Below are positions 34,188 to 44,666 of a stretch of DNA of 64,000 nt, one piece after another (position 1 is the stretch's first letter; each line of letters opens with the position of its first letter). Position numbers and translations under genes: made by a program. The notes beneath the pieces are model-generated. The model was not told where the DNA came from and did not search any database. It saw only the letters and a list, made by a program, of their open reading frames with translations. The stretch comes from an uncultured Lutibacter sp. (lineage in GTDB: Bacteria; Bacteroidota; Bacteroidia; Flavobacteriales; Flavobacteriaceae). The stretch spans positions 1 through 64,000 of the forward strand of contig NZ_CANLRG010000003.1 in NCBI RefSeq assembly GCF_947493565.1, written 5' to 3'.

Positions 34188-36452
34188 TTAATTTGCATTT
34201 TCTTTTTTTATTAAATTTAAAGCTGATCCTTCTTTAAACCAATCTATTTGACCTTGATTATAGGTATGATTTAAATAAATAACATCTTTTGAACCATCAG
34301 AATGTACTAATTCTAAAGTCAATTGTTTTCCAGGAGCAAATTCATTTAAATCTAAAAAATTGAAAGTATCGTCTTCTTGAATTAAATCATAATCCGTTTC
34401 ATTTGCAAAAGTTAAACCTAACATTCCTTGCTTTTTAAGGTTTGTTTCATGTATACGAGCAAAAGATTTTACAATGACTGCGGCAACTCCTAAATGACGC
34501 GGTTCCATTGCGGCATGCTCTCTTGAAGATCCCTCTCCATAATTATGATCACCCACAACTACAGAATAAACTCCAGCTGCTTTGTAGGCTCTAGCCGTGT
34601 CTGGAACAGCTCCAAACTCATCTGTCAACTGGTTTTTAACTTTGTTGGTTTTCATGTTAAAGGCATTTACAGCTCCAATTAGACAGTTATTAGAAATATT
34701 GTCTAAATGACCTCTAAATCTTAACCAAGGTCCTGCCATAGAAATATGATCAGTTGTACATTTACCATGAGCTTTAATTAATAATTTTGCATCTTTAACC
34801 TCATTTCCAATAGGTTTAAAAGGAGTTAGTAATTGAAGTCTTTCAGACGTAGGACTTACTTTAACTTCAATTCCAGAACCATCAGCCATTGGTGCTACAA
34901 AACCTGCATCTTCAACATCAAAACCTTTTGGTGGTAATTCAAAACCTGTTGGCTCCTCAAATTTAACTTCTTCTCCATTTTTATTGATTAAAGTATCCGT
35001 AACAGGGTTGAAATCTAATTTTCCAGAAATTGCTATGGCTGCAACCATTTCTGGCGAAGCTACAAAAGCATGTGTATTTGGATTTCCATCTGCTCTTTTA
35101 GAGAAGTTTCTATTAAAAGAGTGAATAATGGTGTTTTTCTCTTGCTTCTCTGCACCTTCTCTAGACCATTGCCCAATACAAGGTCCGCAAGCATTGGTAA
35201 ATATTTTTGCATTTAAATCTTCAAAAATATCTAATAAGCCATCTCTTTCTGCTGTAAATCTAACTTGCTCAGAACCTGGGTTAATTCCAAATTCAGCCTT
35301 TGCTACAATTCCTTTATCAACGGCTTGCTTGGCTACAGAAGCTGCTCTAGATAAATCTTCGTAAGAAGAATTAGTACAAGAACCTATCAATCCCCAATCC
35401 ACTTTTAAAGGCCAATCATTTTTTATTGCTTTTTCAGTCATTTCACCAACAGGAGTAGCCAAATCTGGTGTAAAAGGACCATTTAAATGTGGTTTTAATT
35501 CGGATAAGTTAATTTCAATAACCTCATCAAAATATTGTTCTGGATTAGCATAAACTTCATCATCACCAGTTAAATACGATGCTATTTTATTTGCTTCATC
35601 AGCAACCTCATCACGTCCAGTTGCTCTTAAGTATCTTTCCATTGAGTCATCATAACCAAATGTGGAAGTTGTAGCACCAATTTCAGCACCCATATTACAG
35701 ATGGTACCTTTACCAGTAGCTGACATTGATTTTGCTCCTTCTCCAAAATACTCTACAATACATCCTGTACCTCCTTTTACCGTTAAAATACCTGCCACTT
35801 TTAAAATAACATCTTTCGGAGCAGTCCATCCTGAAAGCTTTCCAGTTAATTTAACTCCAATTAATTTGGGGAATTTCAACTCCCAAGGCATCCCAGCCAT
35901 CACATCTACAGCATCAGCGCCACCAACACCAATAGCAACCATTCCTAATCCACCAGCATTTACTGTATGAGAATCTGTTCCAATCATCATTCCACCTGGA
36001 AATGCATAGTTTTCCAAAACGACTTGATGAATAATACCTGCTCCAGGTTTCCAAAAACCAATTCCATATTTATTTGATACTGATGCTAAAAAATTAAAAA
36101 CTTCACTACTATTGTTTAAAGCATTTTGCAAATCTTTATCGGCTCCAATTTTAGCTTGAATTAAATGATCACAATGTACTGTAGTTGGAACGGCTACTTT
36201 ACTTTTTCCAGCTTGCATAAATTGGAGTAATGCCATTTGAGCAGTAGCATCTTGGCAAGCAATTCTGTCTGGAGCAAAATCTACATAATCTTTTCCTCTA
36301 ACAAAAGAAGATGTTGCCTTTCCATCCCATAAATGATTGTATAATATTTTTTCAGCCAACGTTAACGGTTTTCCTACTATATTTCTAGCAGCATCAACTC
36401 TCTCAGTCATTCTATTGTAAACACCTTTAATCATTTCAATATCAAAAGCCAT
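34188..36452 (-). CDS. acn: Aconitate hydratase
   Basis: A 754-residue TCA-cycle enzyme that interconverts citrate and isocitrate. The three [4Fe-4S] cysteines lie in [11 protein letters not shown] (about residue 357) and [10 protein letters not shown] (about 420). [15 protein letters not shown] near the end carries the substrate-binding Arg. The length and the early motif [18 protein letters not shown] place it in the mitochondrial-type group, usual for Bacteroidota. It is a single gene with its own terminator; a TAACTTCG box upstream could be its promoter. Confidence 0.96.
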   Translation of the reverse strand: MAFDIEMIKGVYNRMTERVDAARNIVGKPLTLAEKILYNHLWDGKATSSFVRGKDYVDFAPDRIACQDATAQMALLQFMQAGKSKVAVPTTVHCDHLIQAKIGADKDLQNALNNSSEVFNFLASVSNKYGIGFWKPGAGIIHQVVLENYAFPGGMMIGTDSHTVNAGGLGMVAIGVGGADAVDVMAGMPWELKFPKLIGVKLTGKLSGWTAPKDVILKVAGILTVKGGTGCIVEYFGEGAKSMSATGKGTICNMGAEIGATTSTFGYDDSMERYLRATGRDEVADEANKIASYLTGDDEVYANPEQYFDEVIEINLSELKPHLNGPFTPDLATPVGEMTEKAIKNDWPLKVDWGLIGSCTNSSYEDLSRAASVAKQAVDKGIVAKAEFGINPGSEQVRFTAERDGLLDIFEDLNAKIFTNACGPCIGQWSREGAEKQEKNTIIHSFNRNFSKRADGNPNTHAFVASPEMVAAIAISGKLDFNPVTDTLINKNGEEVKFEEPTGFELPPKGFDVEDAGFVAPMADGSGIEVKVSPTSERLQLLTPFKPIGNEVKDAKLLIKAHGKCTTDHISMAGPWLRFRGHLDNISNNCLIGAVNAFNMKTNKVKNQLTDEFGAVPDTARAYKAAGVYSVVVGDHNYGEGSSREHAAMEPRHLGVAAVIVKSFARIHETNLKKQGMLGLTFANETDYDLIQEDDTFNFLDLNEFAPGKQLTLELVHSDGSKDVIYLNHTYNQGQIDWFKEGSALNLIKKENAN

Positions 36453-36632
36453 ATCTATTTAATTTTATTTAGTTATTTATGCTCGCGAAGTTACAAAAAA
36501 TGCAGCTTTGAATTAAAAAATTCAGTACATCAAACCAATTTTTAAAGATATAAATACTTAAAATATCTTTTTTTTTGAAAACTATAAAAAAGACTTACGA
36601 AAACGTTATAAATATTAAGAATATGATAAAAA

Positions 36633-36933
36633 TTAAGTAGGTCTATAAGCCGGATTTTGTACTTTAAAAAGTTCTTATCATTTATCTAGACTATAAATTA
36701 CTCTATAGTTCTATCTGCCTACCCCTTGAAATAGAGCGAGTAACTCTAAAATTTCAATATACATGGCATTTCACCGCATAGAGTTTACCTGGTTTCACTA
36801 CAGCCAAACTGTACTTGCTTTCTGTTGCACTTGTCCTCAACTTACGCTGGACGGATGTTATCCGCTATGCTACTCTGTGTTGTCCGGACTTTCCTCTTCG
36901 AATACACGAAGCGATAAGACGACCTACTTAATT
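36633..36933 (-). ncRNA. rnpB: RNase P RNA (bacterial type A)
   Basis: On the minus strand the ends pair as helix P1 (AAGTAGGTC with GACCTACTT). The conserved blocks GAGGAAAGTCCGGAC (36896-36882) near the 5' end and CCGGCTTATAGACC at the 3' end are diagnostic, as are the central ACGCTGGACGG region (written here on the plus strand) and ACAGAAAGC. It is the catalytic RNA that trims tRNA precursors. About 300 bases long, a little short for type A. Confidence 0.93.
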
Positions 36934-36967
36934 TTGCAAAATTACGTTAAATATTGCGATAAAAAAA

Positions 36968-36988
36968 CCCACTCAAAATTTGAGTGGG
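36968..36988 (-). terminator. Terminator of the grpE-dnaJ operon
   Basis: Stem CCCACTCAAA / TTTGAGTGGG; on the minus strand it is followed by seven T. It is about 100 bases after the dnaJ stop. Confidence 0.8.
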
Positions 36989-37088
36989 AAAATTGCTATG
37001 AAAAAGAAAAAGTGTTGTTAGATATTTCACTAACAACGTTTCAAAGATATATTATTTTTTATAAAAAAAATATTTTTTTTTCATTTTT

Positions 37089-38219
37089 TTATGAAAACAT
37101 ATCCTTCACTTTTTCAAAAAATGATTTATCAAATTTTGAAGGGTTTGGTTTAAAATGATCGTCATCTATTGAGCTTTCAAAAAACTTTTTTTGATCTTTT
37201 GAAAGACTCTGCGGAGTCCAAACATTTACATGGACTAATAAATCTCCATTTCCATAATGATCTATACTTGGTAATCCTTTACCTCTTAACCTTAAAATTT
37301 TTCCAGATTGAGTTCCTGGTTCAATTTTAATTTTCACCTTCCCTGAAACGGTATCTATATTTTTACTAACACCTAAAACTGCTTCAGAAAAATTAATATA
37401 TAAATCATAATGAAGGTTAGTTCCTTCACGTTTTAAAGTTTCATGAGCAGTTTCTTCAATAACAACAATTAAATCTCCATCAACAGAGTTATTTCCTGGC
37501 GCAGCATTCCCCTTTCCATTAACTTTTAATTGAACTCCTTCGGTTACACCAGCTGGAATTTTTATAGAAACTGTTTCTTCTTTAAATTCTAACCCACTAG
37601 AATCTGCCCCTTTAGGCTGTTTATCTAGCATTTCTCCTGCTCCGTGACAAGATGGACAAGTTGAAGCTGACTGCATACGTCCCAAAATTGTATTGGTAAC
37701 ACGCATAACCTGACCAGTTCCATTACAGGTAGTACATGTTTTAAAAGTAGCACCAGCGGCCTTAACCTTTCTCCTAACCTTTACTTTTTTCTCAACTCCT
37801 TTGGCTATTTCTTCTAAATTTAGTTTTACCCTAATTCGCAAATTACTACCCTTTACTCGTGCTCTTCCTCTAGAACCTCCTCCAAAGCCTCCAAAGCCTC
37901 CACCACCAAATGCTCCTCCAAAAATATCTCCGAATTGGCTAAATATATCTTCCATATTCATACCACCTCCACCGAATCCACCAGCTCCGTGACCTCCTTC
38001 AAAAGCTGCATGACCATATTGATCATATCTCGCTTTTTTATTTTCATCACTTAAAACTTCATAAGCTTCAGCTGCTTTTTTAAAATTTTCTTCAGCTGCT
38101 TTATCTCCAGGATTTTTATCTGGATGATATTTAATAGCCATCTTGCGATAAGCCTTTTTAATCTCAGCAGGTGTAGCATTTTTAGAAATTCCTAATATTT
38201 CGTAATAATCTTGCTTCAT
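37089..38219 (-). CDS. dnaJ: Chaperone DnaJ (two-CxxC form)
   Basis: A 376-residue Hsp40. The J-domain (1-70) has HPD at 32-34; a Gly/Phe-rich linker (about 75-118) follows. The zinc region has only two CxxCxGxG motifs, CTTCNGTG (162) and CPSCHGAG (188), instead of four; by position they match motifs 2 and 3 of E. coli DnaJ, so one zinc site is kept and the other lost. The C-terminal substrate domains are complete. It passes substrates to DnaK. Cotranscribed with grpE 11 bases upstream. Confidence 0.95.
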   Translation of the reverse strand: MKQDYYEILGISKNATPAEIKKAYRKMAIKYHPDKNPGDKAAEENFKKAAEAYEVLSDENKKARYDQYGHAAFEGGHGAGGFGGGGMNMEDIFSQFGDIFGGAFGGGGFGGFGGGSRGRARVKGSNLRIRVKLNLEEIAKGVEKKVKVRRKVKAAGATFKTCTTCNGTGQVMRVTNTILGRMQSASTCPSCHGAGEMLDKQPKGADSSGLEFKEETVSIKIPAGVTEGVQLKVNGKGNAAPGNNSVDGDLIVVIEETAHETLKREGTNLHYDLYINFSEAVLGVSKNIDTVSGKVKIKIEPGTQSGKILRLRGKGLPSIDHYGNGDLLVHVNVWTPQSLSKDQKKFFESSIDDDHFKPNPSKFDKSFFEKVKDMFS

Positions 38220-38230
38220 TCTTTGTCTTA

Positions 38231-38758
38231 TTATTGTCCAACAACCACTTTAGGGTATCTTATAACTTTATCACCTAATTTATAGCCTTGTTCAATTACA
38301 TCAATAATTTTTCCTTTTAAATCATCGGAAGGAGCTGGTATTTGAGTTATTGCCTCATGCAATTCAACATCAAAAGCTTCTCCTTGTTCCACTTTAATAG
38401 CATTTAATCCCTTCTGAGTTAAAGAATTTTTAAGTTTGTTATTAATCAGTTCCATCCCTTTTAATAACTCTTTATCTTTTGCTTTCTTAATTTCGGCTAA
38501 ACCTCTATCAAAATCATCTAAAATTGGCAATAAAACTGTCATAAGTTCCTCGTTGGCAGTTTTAAATAATTCTATACGTTCTCTAGAAGTGCGTTTTTTG
38601 TAATTTTCAAATTCTGCGAACAAACGTAAAAATTTTTCTTTTTCTTGGGAAACTTCATTTTTTAATTGCTCTTCAACACTAATTTCCTGTGTTTCTTCTT
38701 GTTTAAGATTTTTATTCTTTACATCCTTTTCTTCGGAGGTGTCTTTCTTTTTATTCAT
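38231..38758 (-). CDS. grpE: Nucleotide exchange factor GrpE
   Basis: A 175-residue protein. The N-terminal charged coiled coil (about 1-90) contains KEKFLRLFAEFENYKKRTSR, the family signature. The C-terminal beta domain ends in DKVIRYPKVVVGQ. It drives ADP release from DnaK. dnaJ follows 11 bases later; dnaK is not in the window. Confidence 0.95.
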   Translation of the reverse strand: MNKKKDTSEEKDVKNKNLKQEETQEISVEEQLKNEVSQEKEKFLRLFAEFENYKKRTSRERIELFKTANEELMTVLLPILDDFDRGLAEIKKAKDKELLKGMELINNKLKNSLTQKGLNAIKVEQGEAFDVELHEAITQIPAPSDDLKGKIIDVIEQGYKLGDKVIRYPKVVVGQ

Positions 38759-38938
38759 AATTTTCTTTTAAAAAAATTTCAACTTTATAAGCAGCAAAAG
38801 TATTGCCATTTTTTAATTTATGCCAATATGACATTTAAAATTATTTTAAACTTAAATGTTATTAAAATTTATTGATTTTTTGAAGGTGTAAATACTTCAA
38901 TATATTTTGAATTGAGTAACGTTATTACTATTGAATAT

Positions 38939-40246
38939 TTAATCTACTCTAGTAATTTTTGCTCCAATGGCTTGTAAACGTTTATCAATATTTTGGTAAC
39001 CACGATCTATTTGTTCAATATTATGAATTGTACTCGTTCCTTTAGCAGAAAGAGCTGCAATTAACAAGGAAATTCCTGCTCTGATATCAGGTGAGGTCAT
39101 TGTAGTTGCTTTTAAGCTAGATTCATGATTCATTCCTATAACTGTAGCTCTATGTGGATCGCAAAGTATAACTTTTGCTCCCATATCAATTAGTTTATCT
39201 ACAAAAAACAAACGACTTTCAAACATTTTTTGATGAATTAATACGCTTCCTTTAGCTTGTGTGGCCACTACTAAAATAATACTTAACAAATCTGGAGTAA
39301 AACCAGGCCAAGGAGCATCAGAAATTGTTAAAATTGACCCATCAATAAAGTTTTGAATTTCATAACTTTCTTGTTCCGGAATAAAAATATCATCTCCTCT
39401 TAATTCTAAGTTAATCCCCATTTTTTTAAATACACGCGGAATTACTCCTAAATCATCCCAACTTACATTTTTAATGGTTAATGAAGATTTGGTCATTGCT
39501 GCCATCCCAATCCAACTACCAATTTCTATCATATCAGGTAAAATAACATGCGTACATCCATCTAATTTTTCTACACCTTCAATAATCAATAAGTTTGAGC
39601 CAACTCCTCTTATTTTGGCTCCCATACTATTGAGCATTTTACATAGTTGCTGCAAATAAGGCTCACAAGCAGCATTATAAATGGTTGTTATTCCTTTTGC
39701 CATTACAGCTGCCATTACAATATTTGCAGTACCAGTAACTGAAGCTTCATCTAACAACATATTTGTTCCTATGAGTTGAGTAGCTTCAACACCATAAAAT
39801 TTTTCGTCTTTATTATATCTAAAAGTGGCTCCAAGTTTAATGAATCCTTCAAAATGGGTATCTAATCTTCTGCGTCCAATTTTATCTCCTCCTGGGCGTG
39901 GAATATATCCTTTACCAAAACGAGCTAATAATGGCCCAACTATCATAATAGATCCACGTAATGAACTTCCGTCTTTTTTAAATTTTTCAGATTCTAAATA
40001 ATCTAAATCTAATTCATCCGCTTGAAATGAATAAGTATCTTGATTAATTTTTTCAACTTTTACTCCAAGTTCACTTAAAATAAAAATTAATTTATTTACA
40101 TCTCTTATATCTGGAACATTGCTAATTATAACTTTTTCAGCAGTTAATAAAACAGCACAAATTACTTGAAGCGCTTCATTTTTTGCTCCTTGTGGAGTGA
40201 TTTCTCCACTTAATTTATGACCTCCTTCAATAACAAATGTTGACAT
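38939..40246 (-). CDS. murA: UDP-N-acetylglucosamine 1-carboxyvinyltransferase
   Basis: A 435-residue enzyme that moves enolpyruvate from PEP to UDP-GlcNAc, the first step of peptidoglycan synthesis. QGAKNEAL (20-27) holds the Lys-Asn pair. The active-site loop reads PRPGGDKIGRRRLDTHFEG with Asp121 where E. coli has Cys115. That Cys is the fosfomycin target, so the enzyme is predicted to be insensitive. A C-terminal PDIRAGISLLIAALSAKG is typical. The DUF4290 gene lies 18 bases upstream in the same direction, so they share a transcript. Confidence 0.95.
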   Translation of the reverse strand: MSTFVIEGGHKLSGEITPQGAKNEALQVICAVLLTAEKVIISNVPDIRDVNKLIFILSELGVKVEKINQDTYSFQADELDLDYLESEKFKKDGSSLRGSIMIVGPLLARFGKGYIPRPGGDKIGRRRLDTHFEGFIKLGATFRYNKDEKFYGVEATQLIGTNMLLDEASVTGTANIVMAAVMAKGITTIYNAACEPYLQQLCKMLNSMGAKIRGVGSNLLIIEGVEKLDGCTHVILPDMIEIGSWIGMAAMTKSSLTIKNVSWDDLGVIPRVFKKMGINLELRGDDIFIPEQESYEIQNFIDGSILTISDAPWPGFTPDLLSIILVVATQAKGSVLIHQKMFESRLFFVDKLIDMGAKVILCDPHRATVIGMNHESSLKATTMTSPDIRAGISLLIAALSAKGTSTIHNIEQIDRGYQNIDKRLQAIGAKITRVD

Positions 40247-40264
40247 TTTGATAATATTTTTAGA

Positions 40265-40879
40265 TTAATTTTTTTTCTTCTGTCTTGATTTTCCAGCAGC
40301 TGATTTTCTTTTTCGCATTAAATCTTTCACTTCTGATAATGCTTCATTACTATCAAACAAATCAATTTTATTATTGGATAACTCCTTTAGATGCTTGAAA
40401 ATAACTTTATCCTCTACAGTATCTTTATTCCAATTTAAATAACACTTTTTCATATGATTAGCAATGGCAAAATATAGGGCTTCACGAGCTTCACCTTCTT
40501 CCCAAGTTAAAGCCGTATCAATCATAGTTTGAATATTTTTTCCATAAAACCGATATTTGGAAGCTGCTTTTGGATAAGCCAAAGGTTCAGGCTTTGCTTG
40601 CAACTCTTCTTTTGAAGGTTTTTCATATGGAGATTCTACTTCTAGCTTAAAATCTGACATGATGAATAATTGATCCCAAAGTTTGTGCTTAAAGTCTGGT
40701 ACATCTCTTAAATGAGGTTGTAAATTCCCCATCACATCAACAATAGCTTTTGCCATTTTGTTGCGTTCTTCAACTTCTTCTAATGCTACGCAGTGATCCA
40801 CTAATTTTTGGATATGACGACCATATTCTGGGATAATTAAATGTGGTCTTTCCCCATTGTATTCTAAATCAAATTCCAT
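40265..40879 (-). CDS. DUF4290 protein
   Basis: A 204-residue cytoplasmic protein typical of Bacteroidota, opening EFDLEYNGERPHLIIPEYGR (about 2-21), the start of the DUF4290 domain. It is helical and charged, with a Lys/Arg-rich tail (RKRKSAAGKSRQKKKN). No function is known. It is almost always next to murA, as here (18 bases apart), so a role in envelope or cell-wall synthesis is likely. The basic tail may bind nucleic acid or acidic lipid. Confidence 0.9.
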   Translation of the reverse strand: MEFDLEYNGERPHLIIPEYGRHIQKLVDHCVALEEVEERNKMAKAIVDVMGNLQPHLRDVPDFKHKLWDQLFIMSDFKLEVESPYEKPSKEELQAKPEPLAYPKAASKYRFYGKNIQTMIDTALTWEEGEAREALYFAIANHMKKCYLNWNKDTVEDKVIFKHLKELSNNKIDLFDSNEALSEVKDLMRKRKSAAGKSRQKKKN

Positions 40880-40942
40880 GTATCTATTCTTCTATTTTAT
40901 TTATGCAAATTACAATATAAATATTGGTTTTACAATGTTATT

Positions 40943-43270
40943 TTAGCTTATAATTGTGAGTTTTGCGAATTGCAATAGCAACTTTTTAACACCTACAGAT
41001 GCAAATCTTATTTCTGCTTTTTGATTGGCTCCAGTACCTTCTATACTTAAAACCTCGCCTTTGCCAAACTTTGTATGTTCAACGATATTACCTACAGTTA
41101 TATTGTTGTCAAATAAATTTGAATTTGAAACTTTTGTTTTGGTAATTTTTTTTAATTTTTTAGGAGGCCTAAATTCGACTTTTGCTGTAGCAGCTTTTTT
41201 TATTGGTGTTCGTTGGATTGGTTTTTTAAAACGAATTTTATTTTGAGGAACACTTCCAAAAATATCTTCATTTATGTATTTATTTTGAACAGGTTCTTGC
41301 CTTTTTTCAGTTAAATACTCTAAATATTTATCATCTATTTCTTCCAAAAACCTACTTGGCTCACAATCCACCAATTTTCCCCAACGATAACGTGTTTGTG
41401 CATAGCTTAAATAAGCTTGTTGTTCGGCTCTTGTAAGGGCTACATAAAACAAGCGGCGTTCTTCTTCTAGTTCACTTCTCGTATTCATACTCATTGCTGA
41501 AGGAAATAAATTTTCTTCTAAACCAACAATATAAACATAAGGAAACTCTAGCCCTTTTGCTAAATGAATCGTCATTAATGAAATTCTTGGTGTATCGTCT
41601 TTCTTTTCACTATCAAAGTCGGTTGCTAGAGCAACATCTTCTAAGAAAAACGTCAAAGAATCATCTTCTTCTTTTTGTTTCTGTTCTTCAATAAAGTCTT
41701 TAATTCCATTTAACAATTCCTGAACATTCTCCACTTTACTCACTCCTTCTGGAGTTCCATCACTTTCTAAATCACGAATGAGTCGAGTTTGTTTTACCAC
41801 TAAATCTGCAACTTCAAATGCATTTTTAGATTGAGCTTCAATTTGAAAATGCTGAATCATAGTTACAAAATTATTCAGCTTAGTTTTGGTTCCTCCGTTG
41901 ATATTAATATCGTAATTATTTAAATTGGTTAACAATTCAAAAATCGACTTTTTATAATGGTTTGCAGCTACGGAGAGTTTATCTATGGTAGTAGTTCCAA
42001 TACCTCTTGCTGGGTAATTAATAACACGCTTTAAAGCTTCTTCATCATTTGGATTTATTAGCAAACGCAAATATGCAAGGGTATCTTTAATTTCTTTACG
42101 TTGGTAAAAGGATAACCCACCGTATATTTTATATTTGATATCTTTTTTTCGAAGTGCATCTTCAATTGCTCTAGATTGAGCATTGGTTCTATATAAAATA
42201 GCAAAGTCTGAATTTTTAAGTTGTAAATTCATTTTGTTTTCAAAAATAGAACTTGCTACAAATCTGCCTTCTTCCGCTTCTGTATAGGTTCTCATCACCT
42301 TTACTTTTGGACCTGCACTATTTTCTGTCCAAACTTCTTTATCTAACTTGGTTTTATTTTTTTCAATAACACTATTTGCTGCTTGAACAATATTATTGGT
42401 AGATCGATAGTTTTGTTCTAATTTAAAAATATCTACATTTTCATAATCTCTTTGAAAATTTAAAATATTTTGAATATTGGCTCCTCTAAATGCATAAATA
42501 CTCTGCGAATCATCTCCCACAACACAAATATTTTGGAATCTGTCGGCAAGTGCTCTTACAATTAAATATTGAGAATGATTGGTATCTTGGTACTCATCTA
42601 CTAAAATATACTTAAAACGGTCTTGATATTTTGCTAAAACTGCAGGAAAACGGGTAAGTAATTCATTAGTTCTTAATAATAAGTCATCAAAATCCATCGC
42701 TCCAGCTTTAAAACACCGTTCAACATATTGATGATAAATTTCACCCATTTTTGGTCGGTGAGCCATTTTATCAGCTTCAATCAATTCAGGATCATTAAAA
42801 TAAGCTTTTACCGTAATCAAGCTATTTTTAAAAGATGAAATTCTACTTAACACTTGTTTTGGTTTGTACTTATCTTTATCCAATTGCATTTCTTTAATAA
42901 TAGAAGAAAGCAATCTAACAGCATCTTGTGTGTCGTATATGGTAAAATTTGAAGGATATCCTAAATGATGACCTTCAGATCGTAATATTCTAGCAAATAC
43001 CGAGTGAAACGTACCCATCCATAAATTTTTAGCTTCAGATGAACCAACCACTTCTGCAATTCGATTTTTCATTTCACGAGCTGCTTTATTTGTAAAAGTT
43101 AATGCTAAAATATTAAATGGATCTATTTTTTGATTCATCAAATGTGCTATTCTATACGTAAGCACACGGGTTTTTCCGGAGCCAGCTCCAGCTATAATTA
43201 TCATTGGTCCGTTTTTGTGTAAAACAGCCGCTTTTTGAGATTCATTTAAGTTTTTTAAGTAAGTAGACAC
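40943..43270 (-). CDS. UvrD/PcrA-type DNA helicase
   Basis: A 775-residue SF1A helicase. Motif I (Walker A) is GAGSGKTR at 28-35; motif II is VDEYQDTN, motif III QNICVVGDDSQSIYAFRGA, motif IV EQNYRSTN, motif V MTIHLAKGLEFPYVYIVGLE and motif VI RRLFYVALTRAE. The C-terminus ends in a PcrA-like domain with GNIVEHTKFGKGEVLSIEG. It unwinds DNA 3' to 5' in excision repair and in clearing proteins from forks. Whether it is UvrD or PcrA cannot be decided. Single gene. Confidence 0.94.
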   Translation of the reverse strand: MSTYLKNLNESQKAAVLHKNGPMIIIAGAGSGKTRVLTYRIAHLMNQKIDPFNILALTFTNKAAREMKNRIAEVVGSSEAKNLWMGTFHSVFARILRSEGHHLGYPSNFTIYDTQDAVRLLSSIIKEMQLDKDKYKPKQVLSRISSFKNSLITVKAYFNDPELIEADKMAHRPKMGEIYHQYVERCFKAGAMDFDDLLLRTNELLTRFPAVLAKYQDRFKYILVDEYQDTNHSQYLIVRALADRFQNICVVGDDSQSIYAFRGANIQNILNFQRDYENVDIFKLEQNYRSTNNIVQAANSVIEKNKTKLDKEVWTENSAGPKVKVMRTYTEAEEGRFVASSIFENKMNLQLKNSDFAILYRTNAQSRAIEDALRKKDIKYKIYGGLSFYQRKEIKDTLAYLRLLINPNDEEALKRVINYPARGIGTTTIDKLSVAANHYKKSIFELLTNLNNYDININGGTKTKLNNFVTMIQHFQIEAQSKNAFEVADLVVKQTRLIRDLESDGTPEGVSKVENVQELLNGIKDFIEEQKQKEEDDSLTFFLEDVALATDFDSEKKDDTPRISLMTIHLAKGLEFPYVYIVGLEENLFPSAMSMNTRSELEEERRLFYVALTRAEQQAYLSYAQTRYRWGKLVDCEPSRFLEEIDDKYLEYLTEKRQEPVQNKYINEDIFGSVPQNKIRFKKPIQRTPIKKAATAKVEFRPPKKLKKITKTKVSNSNLFDNNITVGNIVEHTKFGKGEVLSIEGTGANQKAEIRFASVGVKKLLLQFAKLTIIS

Positions 43271-43337
43271 AGGAATTCTTTAAAAATTCAAAAGTACTAT
43301 TCCAAATTAAGTTAGACAATAAAAGTTATTGACAATA

Positions 43338-44561
43338 TTAATTTTCTAGTTTACTTCTTTTAAATTGTTGAATAAAAATAACAACTAAACTCATTACCAA
43401 TAAACCACTAAAAAATAACACCCATAAATTATAATGAGGTAAAGGATTTAATTTTAAAAGAAGTAAAAAACCCTGTATAAAAAACAAGAGTTCCGTACAA
43501 AACACAGTGCATAAAAAAACGTAAATACCAACTTTTGAGAATTTATAAAAATTGAAAATTTTTAATTGATTTAATATAAAAAACAATAAAGCACTCATAA
43601 ATGCTAAAGTAAATAAATGAAGGTATCCTATGATAAAGTAAGGCTTTAAAGCTAATGACTTTTCAACAAAATATGGAAATGAGGAAAAAACTTGAATAAT
43701 TATTTTTAATGCATAAGCAATTACGCTAAATTTTAATAGTATTCTTAAAATAAAATTCCATCTATTATTTTTAAATATTAGTTTAAGTATGTTTAACAAA
43801 TAAAGTAAAGAAATTAATTGTAGTATTGAAGCTGCAAAACCAATAACATAAAAAATCACATGCACATCACTCCATAAAATAGATAAAGCATAAGCTGGTA
43901 TGCAAGCACTATTTAAGTAAACAAAAAAAGCATTTTGTGTTTTTTTTGATATTTGAATACCCTCATTTTCAATCAATTTAAATAATATTCCAAACAAGGC
44001 AAAAACAAAAAAGCCGTTGTATAAAAAATGTAAATAAAAATAAATGGTATTGTAATACAAATCGGTTTTACCTTGAGCAACCATTACTACAGCAATAAAC
44101 CATGTAGCCAAACTAGAAAGCAAGTAATAATAAATTCCAAATTTTACTAATTTAGTTGCTACTGATTGTTCTTTAATATCTTTTAATATTTTAAATGACA
44201 CCACATAAGTTGCTATTCCAAAAACTGAAAGTAATACTATAGAAAAAACCTTATAACCTCCTATAGGAAAACTAATTAACATTCCTGTAGCAGTAGTGAA
44301 AATTATTAGAAAACAAATTTTATACAATTGATGCTTTTGAAGCTTAACAGAAGTAAATAATTTTAAAATTACACCAATTACCGCTAAATAACCCCAACCT
44401 AAAAAAGCAACATGTGAATGACTTTGCAATATGTTTTTGTATGGAAATGAACCTACTGGAAATGTAAAATTCCATCGAATTAAAAACCCATATACTGCAG
44501 CAATTATGAATAATGCAAATGCATATAAAAAAATAAATTTAGAATTTAGTTTAAGAATCAT
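43338..44561 (-). CDS. Multi-pass membrane protein with conserved His, unassigned
   Basis: A 407-residue protein with about 12 hydrophobic helices. His residues sit in or near helices: KNILQSHSHVAFLGWGYLA (about 44-62), IYFYLHFLYNGFFVFALFG and IGYLHLFTLAFMSALLFF. The pattern resembles haem-binding membrane proteins such as NnrS and subunit I-like relatives of the haem-copper oxidases, but the copper ligands are not evident and I do not recognise a named family. It stands alone, downstream of the OmpP1 gene and separated from it by a terminator. Confidence 0.55.
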   Translation of the reverse strand: MILKLNSKFIFLYAFALFIIAAVYGFLIRWNFTFPVGSFPYKNILQSHSHVAFLGWGYLAVIGVILKLFTSVKLQKHQLYKICFLIIFTTATGMLISFPIGGYKVFSIVLLSVFGIATYVVSFKILKDIKEQSVATKLVKFGIYYYLLSSLATWFIAVVMVAQGKTDLYYNTIYFYLHFLYNGFFVFALFGILFKLIENEGIQISKKTQNAFFVYLNSACIPAYALSILWSDVHVIFYVIGFAASILQLISLLYLLNILKLIFKNNRWNFILRILLKFSVIAYALKIIIQVFSSFPYFVEKSLALKPYFIIGYLHLFTLAFMSALLFFILNQLKIFNFYKFSKVGIYVFLCTVFCTELLFFIQGFLLLLKLNPLPHYNLWVLFFSGLLVMSLVVIFIQQFKRSKLEN

Positions 44562-44625
44562 TTATAAAATCTTTTTTTTACAAATAAACAAGATTTTTAA
44601 TTATCCTTTAAATTTAAAGCAAAAA

Positions 44626-44650
44626 AAAGCGGCTTTTTAAAAGCCGCTTT
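44626..44650 (-). terminator. Terminator after the OmpP1 gene
   Basis: Stem AAAGCGGCTTTT / AAAAGCCGCTTT; a run of A on the left becomes the T tract on the minus strand. Confidence 0.85.
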
Positions 44651-44666
44651 AAAGTTTATTTGATAT

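Noticed and set aside
36763-37158. A 131-codon plus-strand frame
   Set aside because: It lies antisense to the RNase P RNA and runs over the dnaJ terminator and dnaJ end; the composition is that of a structural RNA read through.
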